Below, piece after piece: positions 1-12,900 of a stretch of DNA of 64,000 nucleotides (within the stretch, counting starts at the first letter, position 1; each line of letters starts with the position of its first letter). The translations under genes were made by a program, and so were the position numbers. This DNA is from Microstegium vimineum (Eukaryota; Streptophyta; Magnoliopsida; Poales; Poaceae). Location: positions 32,883,925 through 32,947,924 of the forward strand of contig CM039126.1 of the NCBI GenBank assembly GCA_022036555.1, written 5' to 3'. The notes under the pieces were generated by a model. That model searched no databases and was not told where the DNA came from. It saw only the letters and a list, made by a program, of their open reading frames with translations.

Positions 1-779
1 TGTTCTTCAATATTATGAATATGATTTTTGTTCTACTTCATTATATTGTTTATGACTTTACTCTATTCGTTTATGTTCTTAGTTATATTGTTCTTAATTT
101 TATTATGATTATATACTTGGCATAGTTAGATCTGAATCATATGCATGTTTAGGATCGTATAGCGTTTATCCATCAGTACTATGGGTAAATGATAGATATT
201 GTGTAGGCGTGTGCCTAGACCGTATTTATCTGCGATTGTACCCTACATTCCAGATCGTGAGGTAGTTCGCGGGAGTGAAAGTCCTGTTGAGTCCTTTGTA
301 GTCCTCCTCCCTTTGTAGGGCAGGCAGAGCAGTTTCTTTTACGGGGAAATGATTGCTATGTTCTTCACTTCCTTAGTAATACTCACTATACATGAATATC
401 TCTTTTCTCGCCATGATTGCCAAGTGTAATTGCACTAATAAATAGTATACTAGACTGTATAGTTAAGAATAACTTAGGAAATATCTTTGAGTTCATCCTA
501 ATTCCATGCTAATGACTTGCTAGAATATCTATTGAGGTGCTTATCATTATCTTATGTGCTACATTTATGCTGAACATATTTATCTTTTGTCACTATTCAT
601 TCATTATCTATATCTTATGTGACACTTATCTTATACTGAGTGAGATAGATAAAAACCCTCTCTATTACACATACAGTGATACTCATTGATCATTAATACT
701 CATTCCTCATTTATTCCTTATATCCCTTCCTAGTCGTAAAATATAAATAACGATACCTGAAATACTACTGGTTAAAATG
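1..779 (+). mobile_element. Element W, left fragment: LTR R/U5-like and leader sequence
   Basis: No open frame of interest. The stretch is AT-rich and ends in a block resembling the LTR ends of the Athila-like elements further right (compare the 3' ends of the LTRs near 41530 and 56150: 'tacgatacc' followed by 'aaatgctac' and 'gtgcgcttgc'). The block is cut at 779 by T1 and resumes at 31670, so 1-779 and 31670-31883 are two halves of one older element. The family is not identifiable; orientation is inferred as plus. Confidence 0.55.
775..779. repeat. Target-site duplication of T1, left copy (AAATG)
   Basis: AAATG directly precedes the TG of the 5' LTR and recurs at 31665-31669 directly after the CA of the 3' LTR. 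A 5-bp duplication is standard for Ty3 integrase. Confidence 0.9.
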
Positions 780-1778
780 TGTTGACACCGTTTTTCGGCA
801 CGTGTCAAATGACTAAGACTTGCATTGATCGGTAGCCGTTTCTATCGCATCGGAAGGTCATCGGTTAAATGTTACCGATGAGAGTGAATGCTGCGAAAGG
901 GGTAAGTTTGTTGCTGATGGAAGCTGGACGATTCTTGCCGATAGGAGTTAATTGGTAAAGATAAGTTACCAGTGGAGGTGAAGAGTTGCCGATGCCGATT
1001 GGAAGGTATTACCGATAAGGAATGATGCCGATGAGCACAAGGTGATGTGGCGGTTGACGTCATCAGAGGAGTGCCGATGGCAATAGAAAAAGTTGCGGAT
1101 TTAAGAGTCTGCCGATGGAAAGTTTCACGAAGAGAAGACCTAAGGAAACTGTGATCTCATACCAGTATTGTTATAGAAGTTTGAGTCCGACTCTTGCACG
1201 AGTCGTTTGTTTCTTTAAAAGTAGAGGTGTATGTTTAGGAAAATAGTATTGTTATTTGGGTCCGACTCCTGCGCGAGTCAGTTATTTCCTTTAAAATAGG
1301 GGTTTGTTTTGTTTAGGAAAGTATAGTCGTGTTTGTCTACAACTCCATTGCTGGAGTATAAATATGTACCTAGGGCTTGTGAAAATATCAATCATATACA
1401 TCAAACAAATCAATTACTTTTATTTACTTTTACTGCAATTTACCCTTTTATTGCATTAGCCTTAGTTTATCTACGAGTTCTTCAAGCTTCGATGGGCTGC
1501 ATCTCCTTGATCTCCGTCAAACCCTTGTAAGTTCCGTGTGGGAGTAATCTGAGCCTTGACATTCGGGCATATCGCTGTTGTCTCGTTCAGCTCTGCTCTA
1601 TTATCTTGATTAAGTCCGATGTCTTGACATATGGGCGTATCATCGTTGTCTTGTTTGGATTTTGATCTAGTTACCGTCCTTGTCGATTAACTGGTCAAAT
1701 CGACTGGCACACCTTTGGATATCGAATTCGGTAATAGCCCGAGGGGTTCGCAATCCTGATGCTTTTTTTGTGTCAACA
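780..1778 (+). repeat. T1 5' LTR
   Basis: Starts TGTTGACACCG and ends GTGTCAACA. Very similar throughout to 30654-31664. A TATA box (TATAAATA) lies at 1357-1364. The U3 part is rich in ATCGG/CCGAT words. Short open frames inside it are chance. Confidence 0.92.
1357..1364 (+). promoter_or_regulatory. TATA box of T1 5' LTR
   Basis: TATAAATA about 420 bp before the LTR end. The same site is conserved in the other T-family LTRs (31240-31247; minus strand at 8944-8951 and 20489-20496), which supports it as the LTR promoter. Confidence 0.7.
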
Positions 1779-1783
1779 CCTCT

Positions 1784-1801
1784 TTTGGCACACCCGGTGG
1801 G
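1784..1801 (+). other. T1 primer-binding site
   Basis: TTTGGCACACCCGGTGGG begins five bases after the LTR end. The same spot in T2 (minus strand, 20042-20058) reads TTTGGCACGCCCAGTGG. The matching tRNA was not identified. Confidence 0.6.
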
Positions 1802-1819
1802 ACCAATTATACATCTGCT

Positions 1820-4800
1820 ATGGGTGATCATACTGACGTCAATGAGAGGAACGTCATTGAAGTCTCTGAGGCCGATCTAAAAGATGATCAGAAGTTGGCT
1901 ATGGAGCGGGCTATGGAGGAGTTCAACCAGTTGTATCTGAAGTCCTTCAGCCTAAGCAGGAGCGGCGAAGCCATCCAGAAGCAAGATCCGCCGTTCCGCG
2001 GCAGTCACGTTTGATGCCAATCCTGTAAGTTGAAGAGATGGTTAATTCTGCCTTAAATCAAGCATTAATTAGCCACTCCAATGTGCTGTCCAATACTGTA
2101 TAAAAATGCTATTATGCAATCTTTCAAAGAAGGACAAGCTCTCAGTATGTTGTCCAGTGTATCATCAGCCTGGATCGGCATCTGTAAACCCATCGGTAGC
2201 CCAATGACGTCTTCTACTCCTGTGGATCCGTCTGCCAAAGTGCTACACCGCCAAGGCCAAGTCCTGAAAGCGTCACCAAGCTTAGTGCAGATCCAGTGCG
2301 TCGGCAATGTCAGGACCTGCTATCCAGAGTCATCCAGCTCCTGCCAACTGGTGGGGATACGGTATGCCTTCAAATCCATCTGCTGGTTCCAGTCTGGTGC
2401 ATGGAGATAGTTCAGCTTGGAAGGGCTCCATGGCATCGGCAATTTCAATCACAGCCGGTGGTCCCTATGATGCATCACTCTACGTCTTCTCCAACTGTGC
2501 AAAGCAATTAGAAGATCTCCAGGTGGTGATTCCTAAAGTACCTCTGATGCCACCATCGGCAAATGTTATGCTGATGCAACAAAGCATGGCAACCGGGAGT
2601 CAGCCTATGCTGGTAAATCCTCAAGCTGGAGTACTAACACATCAAGGTAACCAATTTGTTGATTACTCCAAGGTGAAGGAGCAGCAGGCGCCAGTCAACT
2701 ATCAGCCATCGGTAAGTCACATGCCGATGATTTATAATCTTGGATGGACCAATCAGCCGCTGGTTCAATAGCCTGGCATACTAATGTATCATTATGGAAG
2801 CGCAGCAAACACTCAGAGTGGAGCATCGGTACAACAACCGATGAATGTAAATACCACAGCATAATCCAATGAGTGTGCAAAGTTACCCATCGGCCAAATC
2901 AGCCGATGCATAACGTCCAGATGACTGGTGCTGCGCCCATTCCAACTATTCCAAATTATATTCCACCAAGACCTGAAGGGGCACATCAGCCGACTCCACC
3001 AGTCAACAATCACCCAATGAGTTGGCAAGAGCAGGATGCATATTGGACCGATAAGATTGCCGAAGTGATGAAGGAACAATTCGGCTTAAATCCAAGGTTA
3101 ATACATACTCTTATCGGACGCCATATCCTCCGACATATGACTTAATTCCCCTCCCAAATCGTACAAGGTGCCTGATTTTACCAAATTCTCTGGCCAAGAT
3201 GACACGTCAACGATGGAGCACATCAACCGCTTCATTATTTAGTGTGGAGAAGCTGCCAGCAGAAGAGTTGAGGTGAGATTGTTCTCATCATCATTATCTG
3301 GATCGGCATTCACATGGTTTATATCATTGCCTCCTAACTCTGTAATCACATGGGCCGATCTGGAGAGACAGTTTCATAAATACTTCTTCGCTGGCATACA
3401 TGAGAAGAAGATTACCGATTTGGTTAAGCTGAGACAACGTAATGATGAATCGGTGGAAAGCTTTGTCCAGAGGCTGCGAGACACGAAGAACAAGTGCTAC
3501 CGCTTGATGCTTGATGATCGGCAATTGGCAGATTTGGCCTTCAAGGATTACTGCCGCACATCAAAGATAAGTACGCATCTCAGAGTTTGAAAGTCTGAGC
3601 CACCTTGTGTAGAGAATTGTCGATCAGGATATCAATACTTTTGAACCAAAGAAAAACTTGGAATAAAAAGGTGACCTTCATTGGGTAAGAAGAGATTCCG
3701 ATGAAGAGCTAAGCATCGGCGCTGCCGAATGGGTGAAGGATAAGAAATCTGTGTCTTGTCCATTTGGCCAGAAGGAAGCTGAAAGGTTCACCTTTGATAT
3801 CACCAAGGCCGATAGGATGTTTGACTTGTTACTTCAAGAAGGGCGGATCAAGTTGGCACCTAACCAAGTAATTCCATCGGCCGAAGAGCTCAGGAAGATC
3901 AGGTATTGCAAGTGGCACAATACGACTTCGCATAGTACCAATGACTGCAAAGTATTTAGGCAGCAGTTGTAGTCCTAAATTGAATCTGGACGAATTAAAT
4001 TTGAGAAATTTTAAAGCCCAGAAACCGATGAAGATTGATCAGCACCCGTTTCCAAATAATATGGTGGAAACTAGTGGAAAAACTAAAGTGCTGACATCGG
4101 AAGGTGCCAGGAAGAATGCATCGGTAGATCCTAACCATCAAGTAGCTGAGCATGATGAGGAGGTTTGCCAATGACAAAAAGGGCAAGAGAGTTGCTGATG
4201 AAAGCGGTAATGCCAAGAGGGCTCCTGGTGTTATAATTATGCATAAGCAGCCAAGGCAAGAGTATCGGCAATCGCAGGAGGAGCGATATCGGCAGGAAGA
4301 AGAAAAACACCAAGAGTGGCTTCGGCATAAGGACCACTGAAATGTCCCTTCTTCGTTCACTGCTGGGAAAAGGCATCAAGCTACCTACTGCCGATAATTG
4401 TCCTGAATGCAACAGATACTACCCTACCGATCGGTCAGAAAAGAAGCCTTGTTTTGACGAATCGGACATCCAGGTATGCTAGGCCGCTCAGAGAAAAGAA
4501 ATCGGCGCATGACCGACTGGGGGGCAAGCTTAGCGCAATGACAGACTTAGCGTGCGTGTTGGTCAAGAACTTGAGGAAATGGACAATGCAAGGGTGCCCG
4601 ATGAAGAAATTTTCTCCAAAGATCCAAACATAAGGTGGTGCCGATGCAAGCAGTGAGAGGCAGCACCAGCCTGTTTGGAAAACCAAGCTTCCTCAATGGT
4701 GCCCTAAGGGTCTGACGAAGACTCAGAAAAGGAGAATCCAGCGCAAACGCCAAACTGACTTATATGACAGTGAAAATCCTTCAAGGAAAAGCAGTGGGAA

Positions 4801-5493
4801 ACCAAAGCGCAAGGATAGGGATCCATCGGTAGAAATCAATATGGTCGTCATATTGTCGATGGAGTTCATGGCACCTGTCAGCGATGACAAAGAAGCTGCT
4901 GAAATGGCACAATTGGTGTTGGATCCGATGGCAGCTGTCTTTGAGAAGCCTGCCAATGATGAAAGGCAAACACTTAAGGGATCTGTTCGTTAGGGGCAAA
5001 GTAGATGGATAGCCTATAACGAAGATGTGGTGGATGTGGGGCGTCAATCAACATAATGTTGTACGTCATGTTCAGGAAGCTTGGAAAGGTGACCAAGACT
5101 TAGTCAAGATGGACATGAAGCTTAAAGACTTTGAAGGCAATGTGTCACCACTTTAGGAGCCGTATGTGTTGAATTGACCATCAACAGTAAGACCTTGCCG
5201 ACGATGTTCTTCGTGATTGGTGGCAAAGGCACCTACAACTTGCTCCTAGGAAGGGATTGGTTCCACGCCAATTGCTGCATCCCTTCCACGATGCACCAAA
5301 GTCTTGTGCAATGGGTCGGGACAAGATTGAAGTCGTCCGAAGTGAGACCCCGTCGATTGTTGCATCGGTAGAATCGGAAACTTATGAGCAAACCAGGTGC
5401 ATATAAGGTGAAGCTTGGGACACAGAGTTCCTTAAAGTTGCTGATTACCGCATTACACCGATCCAAGCAGTCGGTCCTGCAGAAGAGTTTTAA
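1820..5493 (+). pseudogene. gag-pr: T1 gag-protease polyprotein remnant
   Basis: Homologous along its whole length to the T2 gag-protease (16648-20011, minus). The N-terminus (MGDHTDVNERN) and a retrotransposon-gag capsid region around 3180-3590 (LSGSAFTWFISLP) can be read. There is a Cys-containing linker near 4380-4420. The aspartic-protease region is near 5000-5300, where the LLLGRDW strand survives. The frame is broken by many one-base indels and stops, far more than in T2, so this copy is long dead. The expected end is a TAA at 5491-5493 that overlaps the ATG of pol (TAATG), exactly as in T2. Confidence 0.85.
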
Positions 5494-6734
5494 TGGATCG
5501 ATTCGCCGATGATGGAAAACTGGGGCAGGGGTTCACATCCGCCGATGATTTACTAGAGATAGACATCGGGATGGTAGTAAGCATAGGCCTACTTTTATTA
5601 GTGCTAAATTAGATTCCCAATGTAAACAACAGTTAACTGATTTATTAAAGGAATACAAAGATTGTTTTGCTTGAGATTATATAGAGATGCCTGGTTTAGA
5701 CCGATCAATAGTCGAACATCGGTTGCCTATTAAGTCTGGTTTCCAACCACATCGGCAACCTGCGCGCCGATGTAATCCTATGGTGTTGCCTGATATTAAA
5801 GCTGAAATCACGAAGTTAATTGAAGCTGGTTTATTCGGCAATGTCGATATGCCGATTAGGTTTCTAATGTAGTTCCTGTGTATAAGAAGAATGGAAAACT
5901 TCGTGTTTGTATTGTTTTCAGGAATCTCAACAAGGCTACGCTGATGGATGGTTATCCGATGCCCATTGCCGATCTGCTGGTTGATGCTGCTGCTGGACAT
6001 CAAATCATTAGCTTCATGGATGGTAATGCTGGATATAATCAGATATTCATGGCTGACGAAGACATATCCAAGACTGCTTTTGGATGTCCAGGTCATGTCG
6101 GTTTATTTGAGTGGGTTGTCATGACTTTTGGCTTGAAGAATGTCGGTGCTACTTATCAAAGAGTAATGAATTTTATCTTTCATAAGTACATCGGCACGAT
6201 AGTCAAATTTATATTGATGATGTGGTGGTTAAAAATCCGGAAATTTTGAGAAGCATCTTGCCGATTTGCGAAAAATCCTGGAATGCACAAGAGAACATGG
6301 GTTGAAGATGAATCCTAACAAGTGTGCATTTGGTGTATCGGCAGGTCAGTTTCTGGGTTTTAGGTACATCAGAGAGGCATCGAGATCGGCAGAAAATCTA
6401 TTGATGCAATTAACAAAGTAATTGCTCCCACAAATAAGACTGAGTTGCAATCCTTGATCGGCAAGATTAATTTTATTAGAAGATTTATATCCAACTTATT
6501 TGGTAAGATTAAATATTTTAGTCCATTGTTAAAGCTGAGAGCCGATCAAGAGTTTACATGGAAAGAGGAACAACAGTTAGCCTTGAGGAGATCAAGAAAT
6601 ATTTGGTAAACCCTCCAGTCTTGGTTCCACCTCAGCTCGGGAAGCCCTTCAGGTTGTATTTGTCTACCGATGATGGTGTTATCGGGTCAGCCTTAATCCA
6701 AGAATTTGAAGGGAAAGAACATGTGATTTATTAT
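5493..6734 (+). pseudogene. pol: T1 pol remnant: reverse transcriptase and start of RNase H
   Basis: Begins at the ATG in TAATG. Reverse transcriptase blocks match T2 pol: GLDRSIVEHRLPIKSGFQP near 5695, NGKLRVC near 5890, SFMDGNAGYNQIF near 6010 and FGLKN near 6130, followed by a frameshifted copy of the YIDD active-site region near 6210. The frame then passes into the RNase H start (GSALIQEFEG near 6690) and stops abruptly at 6734, where the Copia LTR begins. Several frameshifts and stops are present. The remaining RNase H, second RNase H and integrase are absent from T1. Confidence 0.88.
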
Positions 6735-7430
6735 TGAAAGGATCAAGATGCCCAAGAGGGGGGGGTGAATTGGGCTCTTTTTAATTTCTAAACAAGAATT
6801 AAACCTATAAAGAGCCAATTAACCCCCTAGTGCCTACCGCTTGTGTGTCCTAGCTAGAAAGCAGTAACAAGTCAATGGAAAGCGAAAACTTCCTACACAA
6901 TTCTAGTATGAAAAGAATGACAAGTGCGGAAAGTAATGCAGTAATAAGAGCTAGGGAAAGAGATGCTTGACACGACGATGTTTTGCCAAGGTATCGAGGA
7001 GTCGACACTCCCCCCTAGTCCTCGTTGGAGCACCTCGCAAGGTATAGCTCCCCCTCAATCCCGCACAAGGGATGAGTGCTCTCTACGGGCTGATTCTTCG
7101 CCACTCCGGCTCGGTGAATCGCCCACAACCGATCACAACGTCGATGGGAAGGGCCGCCGACAATCCTCCGGCGATCACCTTCCTCCGAGCACCACCGGAC
7201 CGTCTAGGTGATGTCGATCACCAAGAGTAACAAGCCTCGATCTTCGCTAGACTCACTCAAGCTTCACAACTAGAGGATGCACACTTGAACTCTTGGATGA
7301 ACTAGAGAGAGAATGGATGGATTCGCGAATCACTCTCTCTCTCTCTAGGGCTCTTGCTCTCTTCCCAACCTTCTGAACAAACTCAGCAACTCAAATGAGC
7401 AAAGGCAGGTGGGAGAGAAGTGGGAGGAGC

Positions 7431-7439
7431 TATAAATAG
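7431..7439 (-). promoter_or_regulatory. TATA-like box of C1 LTR
   Basis: CTATAAATAG reads TATA-like on either strand. Element orientation (minus) puts it downstream of the repeated GGACGCT motifs and upstream of the GA-rich leader, as expected for a U3/R boundary. Confidence 0.5.
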
Positions 7440-7479
7440 ACCCTCTGAAAACTGCCTCGGGCTAACATTTTAAGTTGGC

Positions 7480-7920
7480 GAGGGACGCTCTGTCGACTAG
7501 ACGACGGACGGTCCGTCGCATGCCCCAACGGCTAGTTTCTGTTCATAGTTTGGGCAACGGACGCTCCGGCGCCTAGGCGACGGACGGTCCGACGCCCTGC
7601 CCAACGGCTAGTTATGACACACTGTTCCCAGCGACGGACGCTACGTCATTGGGCGACGGACGCTCATCCTCAGCGTCCGGCGCTTCACTCTGGCTAGGGT
7701 TGAAAAACACCCTCTCTAGAAGGTCGACGGTCGCTCTTTCCCAGCGTCCGACGCCTGGCCGACGGACAGCGTCCGACGGACCCTGAAAAACTAGCCAGAA
7801 AACATCTCCACTGGAAGGTCGACGGACGCTGTGGACTCAACCACCCAGCGTTCGACGCCTTTGTCCGACGCCGACGGACAGCGTCCAGCGCCCCTGTCAG
7901 GAGCGTCCGACGCCCAGAAA
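7480..7920. repeat. Cluster of GGACGCT / AGCGTCC / CGACGGAC inverted motifs in C1 LTR
   Basis: More than ten copies of a CG-rich word in both orientations. They include a palindrome at 7502-7518 with 8-bp arms (CGACGGAC, centre G, GTCCGTCG). The same words recur at 25050-25280 inside C1, upstream of the third ORF. Not a perfect tandem array: spacing is irregular. Confidence 0.75.
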
Positions 7921-8351
7921 ACAGTTTTAACAACTTCGTTTTCGTCGCGATGAATATGGAAGTTGTTCTAGACTTTCTTACGGTCACCATAGGCTTGCTT
8001 AGAGCTAAGGAAGTCAAGTGTGCACCACACCTAAGTCATGAAGCTTTCCTAAGTCAAGCTACTAATCTCAACCCCTCTTAATAGTACGGTCAAAGGTAAA
8101 AAGAGAAGCCCTATCTATTTCTAAGTGCCCTTCATCTCCTTATGGCACTTAGCCTATCATTCTAGGGTCTTCATCATGTCTCCTTGAAAACCGAAACGAT
8201 ATCCATCTTGGGGGCTAAGTGATGACCATTAGAGCCCATTCTTATCGATCACTATGGCTAAGCTACGCATAGCCTCTGCAAAACACACGTTAGCCATAAT
8301 AACCTCTAATTGTCGTTAATCACCGAAACCAACTAGGGCAATGATTCTTCA

Positions 8352-8366
8352 ATCTCCCCCTTTTTG
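8352..8366 (-). other. C1 polypurine tract
   Basis: The minus strand reads AAAAAGGGGGAGAT directly before the 3' LTR, the usual plus-strand primer for Copia elements of this type. Confidence 0.85.
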
Positions 8367-8517
8367 GTGATTGATGACAATAGAAAATCGAGTATGGATA
8401 AGAGTTATGGTTTAAACTTTATTGTGACTTGGAATGGTTGAGCCAGGGTTTGTGAATTTGTAATGAAGCATACTTGTTCACCCAAGCCAAATCACAAAAC
8501 ATGGTACTCATAGATAT

Positions 8518-8522
8518 GAATG
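8518..8522. repeat. Target-site duplication of T2, left copy (GAATG)
   Basis: GAATG borders T2 on both sides (8518-8522 and 21143-21147), which proves that T2 inserted into C1 in one event. Confidence 0.92.
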
Positions 8523-9512
8523 TGTTGACACAAAAAACGTCAGATCTATGAACACCTCGGGCTATTACCCAAAGCTCGATGTCGAGGGCGTGCCAGTCGA
8601 TTTTGACCAATCAATCGACAAGGATGATAACTAGAACAAACTGAACGAGACGACAGCGATGCGCCCGGACGTCAAGCCTCAGATTGATCAAGAATAACTA
8701 GAGCAGAGCTGAACGAGGCAAACAGCGATGCGCCCGGATTGCCAAAGCTCAAAGGTACTCCCATGCGGAACTAGCAAGGATTTGACGGAGATCAAGGTGA
8801 TGCAGCCCGTCGAAAGCTTGAAGAACTCGTTGATAACTACAGCTAATGCAGTAAAAGGTAATTGCGATAAAAGGTAGAATAAGATAAAATTGGTTTGTTT
8901 TTGGATTTTGATTGTATTATTTTTTCCATGGCCCTCGGGCACATATTTATACTCCCGCATGGAGAGTTGTACAAAGACACGACACATATCATTTCTAAAA
9001 CAAACTCCTACTTCTAAGGAAACTGACTCGCGCAGGAGCCGGATAACAATATTTATTTCCTAAACAAACACACCTATTTTAAAGGAAAATAAACGACCCA
9101 TGCAAGAGTCGGACTCAAACTACTATAATAATACTGGCACAAGACACCAGTTTCCTTATACTTCTTTTCGATGGAAACTTTCCATCGGCAAACTCCTTCA
9201 ATCCGCACCTTTCTTCTTTGGCCACTTGCAATCCTTTGCTGCCGCTAAGTGCTAAGTCACGCCCATCGGCATCGGCAACGTTTTCCGATCGGCAATCGGC
9301 AACACTCTTCATCGGCAATTAGTTTCAGTAAGACTTCGCCAATCAATTTATCGGAAAAGCTCATCAGCTTCCATCGGCAATGCACTTGGTCTTCCCGCAA
9401 CACTCTCCCATCGGCAACATCGGCTCAAAAATTCTCCCAATGCCGATGGAGAACGGCGACTGACCAGTCAAGCCTCAGCCCACTTGACACGTGTCGAAAA
9501 ACGGTGTCAACA
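8523..9512 (-). repeat. T2 3' LTR (minus strand)
   Basis: TGTTGACAC...GTGTCAACA on the plus strand, 990 bp. Matches 20062-21142 closely, apart from about 90 bp of extra repeat in the right copy. Minus-strand TATA box at 8944-8951. Confidence 0.93.
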
Positions 9513-9530
9513 CGTGCCCCCCAGTTTCGG
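9513..9530 (-). other. T2 polypurine tract
   Basis: The minus strand reads CCGAAACTGGGGGGCACG, ending at the LTR start. The matching tract in T1 is ATTGGGGGGGCATG before 30654. Confidence 0.8.
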
Positions 9531-9780
9531 AGCGTATAACTTTACGTGCCGAAATTCTCTCCACTGTAGCCGTTGTTGTAGCCGTTGCTGTAGCCGTTAC
9601 CCCCGAGATAGGCGTACGGTTCCCTCGATCCCCGCGAGTGGAACTGCAATTTAATAATAAAATCCCTCGATTGTAGCACAAATAGTTACAGACCACCTCG
9701 ATCACCATGCGTATCTACCGCGGGCCTCTCCACATTCCTGCACAGTGTGAAACAGAACCCCAAAAAACCCTGAACAGGCT

Positions 9781-9787
9781 TATAAAA
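9781..9787 (+). promoter_or_regulatory. TATA box of the T2 antisense gene
   Basis: TATAAAA on the plus strand, about 155 bp before the first ATG (9943) of the antisense gene. The same TTATAAAAGTTACC-like site is kept in T1 (minus strand, 30389-30395) about 160 bp before its ATG. Conservation in two diverged copies, in the antisense direction, supports a real promoter. Confidence 0.72.
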
Positions 9788-9942
9788 GTTACCGGGATCC
9801 ACACCGCCCTTTTTACCCGAGCCCATTTTTACTTTCACCTTCCTACCTTCGTCTTCAACCTCCAGCCGCTCTGAAGAACACGAGCTCGAGCAACAGTACT
9901 CCTTCATAATCGAAGGACGAACCAAGCATTCCTTTGACTTCA

Positions 9943-12900
9943 ATGGCGATCCAAGTTGACATCCCGAAGGTAAGACTCATTCCCAACTCAATCCAACCTC
10001 TCTGCATGGTTCTTTTCCTCGCAAAAAACTTGGATTTATCCCCATTCTTTCTCTGATTCGTCCCTTCTTCTTCGAACCCTAGGAGCTGTACAACAAGGTA
10101 GTCATCCCACTCGCTGACTCCAATCTGAGCTGCTTAGGCCCCATGGGCAATCCAGACCCCACATTCATCATTAATGCAGAAACCAACCGGATCCCGTTCA
10201 GATCCGAACGTTTTGACCTAGGACTGTGGAAGGACACATTCCGTTCATGGCCCAAGCACACTAAAGGATGGAAGAACTGGTACTTGAGAGTGGTTAGATC
10301 ACAGCAAGTGTACTGGCAGGAGCGCAACCTGGATCAGTGTATTAGGCTCTCAATTGCTGATGCAGAGAAGAACGAAAACTTAATGATGGCAGCCTCATAC
10401 TTCTGGTCTGATAGTATGAACGCCTTCCTCTTTAGGCATGGACCAGCTTCCCCAACCCTTGCCGATGTCTACATGCTGACCGGCTTAGACATCACCTCTG
10501 CCGATACGTTCACCCTTTTCAATAGAAAACCGAGTACAAGGTGAACACCCGGAATATCGGCGGTTGGACAGGCTACATTAAAGAGAACCAGAAGACCGGA
10601 TCGGTAACTCAACGGGAGCACGCTATCTTCTTAAACATGTGGTTGGAAAAATTCATTTTCTGCGGCAAAACCATCGGTCCGACCACTATGCACCTCTCAG
10701 CAGCTGAACTGCTTGCCGATGGAACAAGGCTCCCTTTAGGCAGGTATCTCCTTGGATCAGTTTACCGATTGTTGCATCAAGTATCCAATAAGCTACTGCT
10801 AGGAGAGCCCATCGGCAATCTCGGAGGCCTCTGGTGGTTTGTTAATTTATGGCTGAACGCGCACATGCACAAGGCCCTCCAGTTTGATTTATTTGCCCAA
10901 CAATTCCCGAGGGACATATCGCAAGATTACCGATACGGGGATGATGAATCGGCAACTCGCCCTCCGCTTAACTTTGGAGAGGCCATCATAGTGCTGCCAG
11001 GTACCGATGCCGATGTAGAGCAGTTCGGCTATTACTTCCAGAAGTTCTACAACGAGCTCCCCTCCTCAGAACGGACCTGGTGGCCATATCTTGATGAACA
11101 CAATCAATTCCGCTGCTGTTCAACTTGACCGATGTGAGCCTGCCCGAGAATCAAGCAATCATGAGGGCCAGCATAACTCCCCGAGCTATCCTAGTAAATA
11201 TCTTTGGATCTGGGAAAAATGCCCCACCATCCTACGAGTTCTACTATCCATCGGCGGCAGCAAGACAACTGGGATTTGGCCAACTGCCGATCAAACTCTG
11301 TTATTCTAAGGTAGTGAGACCCAGGCAGGCAATCTCCAGTAACTTGGACTGGAATAAAGTCATCAGCCTTCCTGCCGATGCCGACCTGTCGGACCTTGAC
11401 TTGTCCTCCTGGTCGCCAACCTCCTTCATCACCAACGAGTTCAAGTCTTGGTGGCAAGAATGGAAGTGCCAGCTACTCGCCAAGTCCTCGCACTATTATC
11501 GGCACTTGATCGACGCCGATTACATCATTCCCGATGATGCAGTAAGTCTGCTATCTGATGTACTTTTATTACTTTATTTTTGTCATCGGTACTTAACTCG
11601 CACTCGACAGGCCGATGATCCGATCCCCACAATGAGCAACAGTGGGAGGTCCTTCAATCTGCGGATAATGGGCCCCGTATCCATCATTGGCACCAAAGCT
11701 CCGACGTTGGCCGCTTTCACGCCTCAACAGGTACCTACGCCGACACCTACAAAAGCCCAGGCTACATCGGCTGCTGCTGTTGCCTTGACACGAGTTTATG
11801 CAGTAAACTTATCTTTACTTGTACCGATTACATACTGTTTCATCGGCAACATTCCATCTTGTATAACTTGTTCTATACTTTTCAGGCACTATGGTCATCG
11901 GCATCTACTTCCAGCAGGCAAACACCTTCCAGCCCGGTTGCCGATGCCCCCCGGTCTTCATCCAAGCGGGTCGGCTCCCCTGCTGCTGCGCCGACGAAAA
12001 AGAGGCGCCTGAGGCTGGCTTCTCCTCCACCATCGGCTCTGACGGCGCCATCAGCTGCCGATGCGCCGCTAGCAGGACTGCCTCCGGTCCCAATCGCACC
12101 AACTGCCGGCGGGTCATCGATAGAACCTCCATCGGCTTCTGCGCCTGATCAACCGATGGATGATATCCCCGGCCAGGAGATAGCAGCTGCTGCAACAACC
12201 GAAGCGGCATCAGCATTGGTACCGGCTGGGCTCAATGAAGAAACAACACCCGGCGTAGCAGCGGAGGTAGCATCAGCATCGGCACGATCAGCCGATGAGA
12301 GGGCAGCATCGTCACCACGTGAACCAGCCGCCACGTCGGAAGCGGCGCCGATAATAGCACCACCAGTACCGATGGCACCGACTGCCTCTCTGTCCCAATC
12401 ATCGGCATCTGCGGCCGTCGCCCATGATGAAGCTGGACCATCCAGTATACCAAGTCCCAGGCAGGAGATCCGCTTCAAGGCGGTAAGTTAATCATCCCAA
12501 AGCTTACAATACAATCTTCCGATTGGCAAGCTCTAACCTCTGTTTTCAGGCTCAAGATTCTCCGGACAGCCTCTTCTCTTATAGCTTGAACCTTCAGACC
12601 GAGGATGCACGTCAAGGCCGCATTCAAGTGGACAACTTATTTTCATTTGCCGTCGACGCCCCCGATGACGATGAAGCGGAGAGCTCCGTTCCAACCTTGT
12701 CGGCAGAGGTCAAATCTAAGCTAGAAGAGTTGCTTTCCTTGCTGCTACAAGACACGTCTCAACTCATCCAAGATTCATCGGCAGCAAGGATTGCATTCAA
12801 GGACATCCGAAGCCATCTTTCCGCCGACGTAGCAGAAGTCCTTCTCCAGGCAGTCTCTATCGACATCAAACAGATCCAGTACCAGAGGCTTACTCGTCGC

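Larger units (their letters stand above)
6735..8351 (-). repeat. C1 3' LTR (minus strand)
   Basis: Runs TGAAAGG...CTTCA on the plus strand, 1617 bp. It is followed at once by a polypurine tract on the minus strand. A palindromic CTATAAATAG is at 7430-7439. On the minus strand the cluster of GGACGCT/AGCGTCC words (7480-7920) lies upstream of this TATA-like site, and a purine-rich leader (GA repeats near 7330) lies downstream. Open frames inside it look like chance. Confidence 0.88.

Noticed and set aside
1333..1530. Short ORFs with hydrophobic text inside the T-family LTRs (also near 8690-8990, 20226-20530 and 31184-31430)
   Set aside because: They cover the TATA box and R/U5 region, differ in frame between LTR copies and have no homologue in the window.
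6963..8017. ORFs within the C1 LTR
   Set aside because: They follow the GGACGCT repeats and GC-rich composition; no domain and no preserved frame in the C2 LTR.
12149..12478. Minus-strand Ala-rich ORF opposite exon 4 of the antisense gene
   Set aside because: Mirror of the Pro/Ala/Ser-rich exon. The plus strand has the splice sites and a homologue in T1.
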